From the NCBI GenBank assembly GCA_046734675.1, contig JBKPRU010000058.1, positions 1 through 16,918 on the forward strand: a stretch of 16,918 nt of DNA. The letters run 5' to 3'. This stretch comes from QHWT01 sp046734675 (GTDB lineage Bacteria; Acidobacteriota; Vicinamibacteria; Vicinamibacterales; 2-12-FULL-66-21). Below, piece after piece: positions 12,973 through 16,918 of this stretch. Numbering within the stretch: the first letter of the stretch is position 1; the number at the start of each line of letters is the position of its first letter. A program made the translations under genes and the position numbers. The notes under the pieces are model-generated. The model did no database searches. It was not told where the DNA came from and worked only from the letters and a program-made list of their open reading frames with translations.

Positions 12973-14648
12973 AGTTCCTGACGATGGCGGTCGTGCGACT
13001 CCTCCGGATCACCACCATCCTGCTGCGGCACCTCGCGGCGCACGCGCTCATCGCGGCGCTTGATCGCAGGCCGGCTCTCGCGCGTCGTCTGTTCGTCGAT
13101 CGTCTGTCCGGTCCGATGCGTCTGCGAGTCGCGCTCGAGCAGATGGGCGGCAGCTTCATCAAGCTGGGACAGATGCTTGCGCTTCAGCCCGACATCCTGT
13201 CATTCGAGTACTGCAATGCGCTGTTCAATCTGCTCGATCGCGTTGCGCCGTTCCCGTATCGCGATGTCGAACAGACGTTTCGCGAGGAACTGGGGTACCC
13301 GCCTGAGGAACTGTTCGACACATTCGAGCGAGAGCCGCTGGCCACCGCGTCTGTCGGCCAGGTGCACGTCGCAACACTCGGCGGCCGCAAGCTCGCAGTA
13401 AAAATCCGCCGGCCGAACGTCGAACGTGACTTCGCCGGCGACCTCCGCCTGATCGCCGCGGTCACAACGCTCATTCGTCACGTGCGCCTGAGCGGTCTCT
13501 ATTGGCTTCTCGAACCGCTGGAAGAGTTCGCGGCGTGGACGCGCGAGGAGCTCGACTACCGGATCGAGGCGCGCTACATGACCCGGCTGCGGCAGAACGC
13601 CGCCGGACGCCCGACCGAGCAGGTCCCCGCCGTGCTATGGCGCTTCACGACGCAGCGGACGCTCGTGGCGGAGTTCCTCGACGGACACACCGTGCTCGCG
13701 TGTCTGCGTGCACGCGAAGACGGGCACAGCGATGACGGCGGGCGCGTCGCCGCTGCCGACATCGATCCGGATGCCGTGTCTCGCAACATCATCGACAACT
13801 TCCTTAGCGACGTCTTCCGCCACGGGATGTTCCACGCCGACTTGCATCCCGCGAATCTGCTGGTGATGCCCGGCAACAACATCGGCTACATCGACTTCGG
13901 GATCACCGGCGTGATCAGTGCGTACTCACGGCGCACGCTCGTTCAACTGACCCTCGCGTATACGAACGGCGATCTCGACGCGATGGCGCAGGCTTTTTTT
14001 CGTGTGTGCCGTATGACGGACGAGGGAAGTCCCCGCGGATTTCGGGCCGGGCTACACGGCCTCGCATCGAGCTGGTACGAGCAGGAGGGGGGACGCCAAC
14101 GGCTCCGGAAGAACTTCACCCTCGTGATGCTGGACATGTTGCAGCTGTCGCGGCGATGCGGCGTGTGGCCCGAGCGGGACGTCGTGAAGTACATCCGATC
14201 GGCAATCGCGATCGACGGGCTCATCACGCGCATGGCCCCGGGCTTCGACGTCAGCCGCTATCTGGCAACCGTATGCTCCGGCCACCTGCGGGCGCACTTG
14301 AAACAATCGCTGTTCACATACCACACGTTTGCGGACGGCGCCGCGGCAGGGGGGCGCCTGCTGTCCGATGGTCTCGGCCGCGTGCTCACGGCGATCACCC
14401 GCGTCGCGGAACCGGAACTGTCGACGCCGATCCAGTTGCACCAGGAGCGTCCGAGTCCTGTCGAACGATGGCCTCACGACGCAATCGCGCTGGGCGCGAT
14501 CGGCTTTGCCGCGGCCGTCGTCGGCGGTCTCGCGCCCGGCGAGACGATTGGAGTGAACGTGTTCACGGCCGCGGCGGTGGTCGTCGCCATGGCATTCGCG
14601 AAGCTGGCGCGTCTGTTCGGACGTATCGGGCGGGCGCCCGCCATATGA
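12969..14648 (+). CDS. AarF/UbiB/ABC1-family atypical protein kinase-like protein
   Basis: 559 residues from the ATG at 12969, with GAGGAG five bases upstream and a 4-base overlap with the previous stop. Diagnostic motifs are complete: KLGQ (65-68, the KxGQ motif), Ala-rich loop ATASVGQ (125-131) replacing the normal glycine loop, Lys145 in AVKIRRP, catalytic HADLHPAN (289-296) and DFG (309-311). Two hydrophobic helices near the C-terminus (about 504-550) should anchor it in the membrane, as in UbiB. Members support ubiquinone and other prenyl-lipid biosynthesis; plant homologues affect carotenoid and tocopherol metabolism. Its presence in a KS/flavoprotein operon suggests help in extracting or presenting a hydrophobic intermediate at the membrane. 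A second, divergent ABC1-like gene starts at 16600. Confidence 0.92.
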   Translation: MKFLTMAVVRLLRITTILLRHLAAHALIAALDRRPALARRLFVDRLSGPMRLRVALEQMGGSFIKLGQMLALQPDILSFEYCNALFNLLDRVAPFPYRDVEQTFREELGYPPEELFDTFEREPLATASVGQVHVATLGGRKLAVKIRRPNVERDFAGDLRLIAAVTTLIRHVRLSGLYWLLEPLEEFAAWTREELDYRIEARYMTRLRQNAAGRPTEQVPAVLWRFTTQRTLVAEFLDGHTVLACLRAREDGHSDDGGRVAAADIDPDAVSRNIIDNFLSDVFRHGMFHADLHPANLLVMPGNNIGYIDFGITGVISAYSRRTLVQLTLAYTNGDLDAMAQAFFRVCRMTDEGSPRGFRAGLHGLASSWYEQEGGRQRLRKNFTLVMLDMLQLSRRCGVWPERDVVKYIRSAIAIDGLITRMAPGFDVSRYLATVCSGHLRAHLKQSLFTYHTFADGAAAGGRLLSDGLGRVLTAITRVAEPELSTPIQLHQERPSPVERWPHDAIALGAIGFAAAVVGGLAPGETIGVNVFTAAAVVVAMAFAKLARLFGRIGRAPAI

Positions 14649-14663
14649 CGCAATGACCTGTAG

Positions 14664-14670
14664 AAGGAGA
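14664..14670 (+). promoter_or_regulatory. Shine-Dalgarno site selecting ATG 14677
   Basis: AAGGAGA lies six bases before the ATG at 14677. An earlier in-frame ATG at 14653 has no ribosome site and would encode it within the gene, so the later start is chosen. Confidence 0.75.
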
Positions 14671-14676
14671 TGGACG

Positions 14677-15219
14677 ATGCGGGATCTGACGAAATCGGTG
14701 ACGAGCTACACGTGGGCGATGTCCGTCTTCTGCACGCAGCAGATGTTCAACCTGCTCGGCCTTGGCGGACGCGGCTCATGGGATCGGAGCACGCGCGCCT
14801 TTACCACCGTCACGGAGGCCACGACTGACGAAATGGGCGATACGGTTCGTGCGCTGTTCCGTGGCGGCGACGCGCTGCAGCGGGGCCTCGTCGATCTGTT
14901 TCTGGCGCCGTTCACGCTGGGCACCGGGTGTGGCGGTGGACGGCGTCGCGGCTCGCGTGACGACGCGTACGGGGAAGACCCATACCGCGGGGACTGGCGC
15001 GACACCGCACAACGGGGGTGGAGCGATCGCGACCGGCGTCCCGGGTGGGGAGATGCCGCCGCGGCGACTGCGCGTGCCGGCGCCGACGCCGTGCAGGCGG
15101 CCGTCGATACGACAGCCCGCACCACGCGCCGCACCCCGGAGGCCGTAACGGCGCCGGCGCCGCCGCCCGCACCAGCCGCAAGCGATCCGTCGCTCGGATG
15201 GGGGCCGATGCCGCGATGA
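14677..15219 (+). CDS. Helical protein with low-complexity Gly/Arg/Asp and Ala/Pro-rich tail, unknown function
   Basis: 180 residues. Residues 1-80 are helical and amphipathic with no signal peptide or lipobox. Residues 53-74 (MGDTVRALFRGGDALQRGLVDL) align without gaps to residues 31-52 of the next protein. Residues 88-125 are rich in Gly, Arg, Asp and Trp and look disordered. Residues ~126-150 (AAAATARAGADAVQAAVDTT) could form an Ala-rich amphipathic helix like those of phasins or other lipid-surface proteins, and the end is Pro/Ala-rich. It begins 28 bases after the UbiB-like gene with its own strong ribosome site. A granule- or membrane-surface role is speculation. I do not recognise a named family. 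Confidence 0.75.
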   Translation: MRDLTKSVTSYTWAMSVFCTQQMFNLLGLGGRGSWDRSTRAFTTVTEATTDEMGDTVRALFRGGDALQRGLVDLFLAPFTLGTGCGGGRRRGSRDDAYGEDPYRGDWRDTAQRGWSDRDRRPGWGDAAAATARAGADAVQAAVDTTARTTRRTPEAVTAPAPPPAPAASDPSLGWGPMPR

Positions 15220-15223
15220 GGCC

Positions 15224-16603
15224 GTGGTGCAACCGGGACTACGCGACGCCGGGCCAGATTCGCGCCGCCATGAGCGCTCGCTCTACCGCGCGACACAGGC
15301 ACTCTCGAACCAGCTCGGCGACGCGCTCTGGGCGGCGTACCGCGTGGGTGACGACGCGCTGCACACGATCGTCGACGTGACATTCGACATCGTCGAATTG
15401 TCCTTCACCGACGTCTGCCGGCGCGCATCGGACTGGAGCGGGCAGGCGCAGGAGACCGCAGTCGTGGTGGGTAGTGGCCTCGACCTGCTGTGGATGCAGG
15501 CGCGCAACAACTTCGAGGTTTACAGCCTCGTCAAGGGCGTGCGATCGCGTCTGCATCTCGATTGGGATCGACCGTTCGACCTCGGCGATCTCGTGCAGGC
15601 GGCGTACGGCCTCGGCGTGTACGCCGACCTCTGGGCGATCGAAGGGCTCGGGCACGATTACGCCGCCATGTGTCTGGATCGCCGCCGCGCCGCGGGCGGC
15701 ATCCTGCGCGACGGGCCTGCGTCGGCACTGCCGGCGGGGAGCCTGACGATGATGCATGCCGGCCTGGGACTCGCGCTGGCCGAACGCCTGGCGCCGCAGC
15801 TCACGCCGTGGTCGTCGGCTGCCGAATTCTGCGACGTCGCCACGCAGTTCATCGCCGCGTGCGACGCGCATTCACGAGAAGGATACGTCGGCGCCGCGTA
15901 CGAATCGCTCGGGCTGGTCGTTCGCACGTGGCATCCGCGGCTGGTGCGCAAGATGGACGCAGCGCTGCTCGCGATCGATCCCGGGATCGCCGCCTATTTC
16001 TGGCACGGCGCGGGACGGGCGCTGTATTTCCTGCCGGCCTACATCGTTCCCGGTGTGCTGTCGCCCTGGCGCGGCGCCGATCGTGAAGCGCCTCACGACC
16101 TCGCGCACGAGAACCTGTACGCAGGGCTGGCCTGGGCGACGACGCTGGTGAACCTACGCCAGCCGGACATCATGGCGGGCTTGCTGGAAGTGCGCGGCGA
16201 GGCCCTGGCGCGTTCGCGCGGGTTCTCCAACGGCATCGCCTCAGCGATCGTCGTCGGCATCGATACGACGCCCGGTGACGAGTACGTGCTGGCGTTCGCG
16301 GCGTACGATGCAGCCACCCGGCGCGGATCCGCGGCCGATCGGTGGGACGCGATCGTGCGCCATGCGGCGACCGCGGCCATCCGACGCTACCATCCGCTCC
16401 TCTCGAAGGCAGGTCGACTCGACTTTGTCTTCCGGCATGCCGATCTCGACGCGCTCGTTTCGCGTCTCGAGCGCGGGGAAGCGGTTGCGCCGGTCCATTC
16501 GCCGATCCCTTCTCAGGGACCAGTGTTGAACGTTGCCACAGGCGCGACACGACCGGGGGTGTACCCGGCGTCAGCAGTGCGTTCCGGGGGGACAGGCCCG
16601 TGA
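15224..16603 (+). CDS. DUF1702-like protein with N-terminal helical module
   Basis: 459 residues from the GTG at 15224, five bases after the previous stop. An ATG at 15216 overlapping that stop is out of frame, so the GTG is preferred. Residues 31-52 repeat the helical module of the preceding protein. Residues ~120-390 carry, in order, segments that resemble DUF1702: AIEGLGHDYAAM, MMHAGLGLALAERL, SREGYVGAAYESLG, FWHGAGRALYFLP, HENLYAGLAWATTL and GFSNGIASAIVVG. DUF1702 proteins are known from enediyne polyketide clusters but have no assigned reaction. The last ~70 residues are unassigned, and the extreme C-terminus looks disordered. It could act as a lipid- or polyene-handling partner. The resemblance is from motif order only; the family call is moderate. 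Confidence 0.7.
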   Translation: MVQPGLRDAGPDSRRHERSLYRATQALSNQLGDALWAAYRVGDDALHTIVDVTFDIVELSFTDVCRRASDWSGQAQETAVVVGSGLDLLWMQARNNFEVYSLVKGVRSRLHLDWDRPFDLGDLVQAAYGLGVYADLWAIEGLGHDYAAMCLDRRRAAGGILRDGPASALPAGSLTMMHAGLGLALAERLAPQLTPWSSAAEFCDVATQFIAACDAHSREGYVGAAYESLGLVVRTWHPRLVRKMDAALLAIDPGIAAYFWHGAGRALYFLPAYIVPGVLSPWRGADREAPHDLAHENLYAGLAWATTLVNLRQPDIMAGLLEVRGEALARSRGFSNGIASAIVVGIDTTPGDEYVLAFAAYDAATRRGSAADRWDAIVRHAATAAIRRYHPLLSKAGRLDFVFRHADLDALVSRLERGEAVAPVHSPIPSQGPVLNVATGATRPGVYPASAVRSGGTGP

Positions 16604-16918
16604 CCGCGTTAGCTCACGTCCTGACGTTCCGGTCGAAGCGCGATCGCCCCGACGACATTCGCCGGCACCTCGATGCGTGGGAGAGGGACCGCGGCGATCG
16701 TCGCGACTGGGCGGCGTGTGCGCGCGCGGCGCTCGAGCAAATCGGTCCGGCATTTGGCGCATTTGCTGCCTATCTCGGCGGGCGGATCGATCTGCTGCCG
16801 GCGGCGGACTGCCATGAGTTGTCGCGCGTCCCCCGGACCGGCAGGGCCGCCCCGGTGGACGCCCGAAGGACACAGCTGGCCGCGGAGCCCGCTCTGACGC
16901 ACGCGCAGACCAACGACC
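16600..16918 (+). CDS. N-terminal part of a second, divergent ABC1/UbiB-like protein (runs off the window)
   Basis: The GTG at 16600 overlaps the preceding stop as GTGA, and the frame stays open to the window end (106 codons). Residues 44-82 align with residues 55-93 of the UbiB-like protein at 12969. Both share ALEQ, then G, F, L, D, L, the same Cys (Cys70 here, Cys82 there), then L. The diagnostic KxGQ is replaced (Lys to Ala54, Gly to Ala56, Gln to Ala57), so this copy has lost the motif that controls kinase or ATPase activity in the family. The rest, including the HADLHP and DFG motifs, lies outside the window. Homology rests on a ~38-residue stretch and conserved spacing, so the call is moderate, but coupling to the operon is clear. 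Confidence 0.6.
   Translation, partial: MTALAHVLTFRSKRDRPDDIRRHLDAWERDRGDRRDWAACARAALEQIGPAFGAFAAYLGGRIDLLPAADCHELSRVPRTGRAAPVDARRTQLAAEPALTHAQTND

Noticed and set aside
15216..15380. ATG at 15216 overlapping the previous stop as a start for the DUF1702-like gene
   Set aside because: It is out of frame with the long coding region and gives only an Arg/Ser/Thr-rich shadow of about 55 codons. The GTG at 15224 is in frame.

Overview
The window is high-GC DNA from an uncultivated-type or soil-type bacterium. The gene mix (KdpE-like regulator, an APC-family potassium/amino-acid permease tail, sigma-70-family factor, DUF1702-like protein, AarF/UbiB kinases) and codon use would fit Acidobacteriota such as Vicinamibacteria, or a myxobacterium. 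No RNA gene or taxonomic marker is present, so this placement is inference. No rRNA, intact tRNA, CRISPR array, insertion sequence or integrase was found.

Left part (1-1560): the 3' part of an OmpR-family response regulator of KdpE type is followed by an AT-rich direct repeat that closely resembles a KdpE operator. The kdpFABC genes expected there are absent. The operator is followed by a short doubtful membrane-protein ORF, two small hairpins, and an ORF holding only the last ~80 residues of an APC-superfamily permease. I read this as a decayed potassium-transport locus.

Middle part (1561-4563): a ~395-base stretch without a gene, a lone FAD-dependent oxidoreductase of the plant/cyanobacterial phytoene-desaturase type, and a convergent orphan response regulator with a C-terminal helix-turn-helix. 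A ~240-base divergent intergenic region follows, with a perfect CRP-like inverted repeat just upstream of the next gene.

Right part (4564-16918): one tightly packed operon of at least twelve genes, all on the + strand, most joined by ATGA or GTGA stop/start overlaps. Order: acyl carrier protein; ketosynthase with an intact Cys-His-His triad; ketosynthase-like partner lacking all three residues (chain-length-factor-like); class I-type HMG-CoA reductase with its catalytic residues; sigma-70-family factor; small charged protein; CrtI/CRTISO/RetSat-type FAD oxidoreductase; fusion of a dead SDR domain to a PlsC-type acyltransferase; AarF/UbiB (ABC1) atypical kinase; helical low-complexity protein; DUF1702-like protein; and the start of a second, divergent ABC1-like protein cut by the window end.

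Taken together the operon looks like an undescribed lipid or polyene pathway. ACP, KS and CLF would build a chain, the carotenoid-type flavoprotein would modify a polyunsaturated product, the acyltransferase would attach it to a lipid or other acceptor, and the ABC1 proteins and helical proteins may support the membrane lipid step. The HMG-CoA reductase, translationally coupled to the CLF-like gene, is the most unexpected member. It either supplies mevalonate or has been recruited for four-electron reduction of a thioester. Ketoreductase, dehydratase, phosphopantetheinyl transferase and carotenoid synthesis genes are not in the window; they may lie further downstream or elsewhere. The product is unknown and the pathway is inference.
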